Below are positions 42,074 to 42,531 of a stretch of DNA of 42,531 bases, in pieces. Positions within the stretch are counted from its first letter, which is position 1; each line of letters begins with the position of its first letter. This DNA is from an uncultured SAR86 cluster bacterium (lineage in GTDB: Bacteria; Pseudomonadota; Gammaproteobacteria; Magnimaribacterales; D2472): assembly GCA_902515455.1 (NCBI GenBank), contig CABXUO010000007.1:1-42531 (forward strand), in the 5' to 3' direction. The notes under the pieces are model-generated. The model was given only the letters and a program-made list of their open reading frames with translations. It was not told the DNA's origin and did not search any database. Position numbers and translations under genes: made by a program.

Positions 42074-42531
42074 ACTCTACCTTTTCAAGTGGAGTTATCT
42101 CTCCATCAAATTTAGTAATATCTAAAATTGCTGGCTCTAAAAAGGGGAGCATATAACCAAAAGGTTTTATAGCTAGCATTGTTGCATCACCATTGTTGGT
42201 AATAATCATTTTCTCGTTTTCGGGCTGGCCAAAAATAAGCTGAGAGAATGGCAGTAAGCCATCCCAAAAAATATCCGGCATGTTACCACCTGACAAATCA
42301 AAAAGTATCTGAGCTAGCTCTCCCTTGCTAGTATCAGGATTATAGCCAGTTGGACCGAATTTATTTCCATGAATTTGAACTGATTTAGGATGTGGATAAT
42401 AAGCTTGATCATCAGTATCATTCCCATAAGTTACAACAGCAATATTTACAGTATCATTATCTCCAATTTCATTATCAAAAATTTCAACATCTGAATTTGC
42501 TTGAATAATTATTCCAGTTCCTCTGGGGACT
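42057..42531 (-). CDS. parallel beta-helix repeat protein, 5' end beyond window
   Basis: The open frame on the minus strand runs through the window end, so only the C-terminal 157 residues are seen. The segment GTGIIIQANSDVEIFDNEIGDND followed by VQIHGNKFGPTGYN is beta-helix-like, with the SDVEIFDN and QIHGNKF turns typical of right-handed helices. It overlaps the cytochrome gene by 17 bases. This is the expected partner (TIGR03805 type) of the SO2930-family cytochrome. The short frame starting at 42296 is only part of this gene. Confidence 0.8.
   Translation of the reverse strand, partial: VPRGTGIIIQANSDVEIFDNEIGDNDTVNIAVVTYGNDTDDQAYYPHPKSVQIHGNKFGPTGYNPDTSKGELAQILFDLSGGNMPDIFWDGLLPFSQLIFGQPENEKMIITNNGDATMLAIKPFGYMLPFLEPAILDITKFDGEITPLEKVEFDETF

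Noticed and set aside
42057..42296. 79-codon gene starting at 42296
   Set aside because: Its first codon is TTG inside a longer frame that continues to the window end, so it is the tail of the beta-helix gene.

Overview
The window looks like chromosome from a small, AT-rich, free-living marine gammaproteobacterium. SAR86-type bacteria are my best guess, but this rests on gene content and style and no phylogeny was possible. The gammaproteobacterial signs are the dksA-pcnB order, the erpA / anmK / M23 peptidase / tyrS neighbourhood, HemG-type haem synthesis, two TonB-dependent receptors and a Fur-type operator. By eye about two thirds of bases are A or T. Gaps between genes are short and many neighbours overlap, which fits a streamlined genome. 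I see no insertion sequence, CRISPR array, rRNA or integrase.

Layout. 1-7.5 kb (minus strand): acs, a deoxynucleoside kinase, pcnB and dksA (with an unusual Lys-rich tail), then a PfkB (adenosine kinase-like) gene, hemL and hemG. 7.6-13.1 kb: erpA, anmK, an M23 endopeptidase, tyrS, a YciC-like membrane protein, and an overlapping pair of small P-loop kinase and nucleotidylyltransferase genes, followed by a lone tRNA-Ile(GAT). 13.3-20.6 kb: a secreted purple acid phosphatase-like enzyme, an S46 dipeptidyl peptidase, a lipoprotein S9A prolyl oligopeptidase and an MHS-type transporter, which together suggest scavenging of organic phosphate and peptides.

20.7-25.9 kb: a TPP riboswitch heads a thiamine salvage operon (TonB-dependent receptor, PnuT, thiamine kinase-like). 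The ribosome binding site and start codon lie inside the aptamer. An FKBP lipoprotein, a 65-residue membrane protein and a fatty acid desaturase follow. 25.9-33.9 kb: a surface glycan cluster with a nucleotidyltransferase-cupin fusion, a nucleotide-sugar dehydrogenase, two SDR epimerases (one without the catalytic Tyr), a large membrane protein, a DegT-family enzyme whose PLP lysine is His (a ColD-like dehydratase signature), a DPM1-like GT2 and GtrA. The order suggests assembly of a deoxy- or uronic-acid-containing glycan on a polyprenyl carrier.

33.9-37.3 kb: a 56-residue coiled-coil gene, DoxX, a FecA-like receptor behind a Fur box, a strongly structured 190-base non-coding stretch and a lone tRNA-Ala(TGC). 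37.3-42.5 kb: an exported metallo-beta-lactamase-fold hydrolase, a DUF2721 protein with a shikimate kinase-like gene, an overlapping trio (Bax inhibitor-1-like, small membrane protein, type II pantothenate kinase), and a SO2930-type dihaem cytochrome with its usual parallel beta-helix partner, which runs off the window end.

The points most worth following up are the start-codon-embedding riboswitch, the histone-H1-like DksA tail, the His-type DegT enzyme within its glycan cluster, the structured RNA after the FecA-like gene, and the kinase/nucleotidyltransferase pair beside tRNA-Ile.
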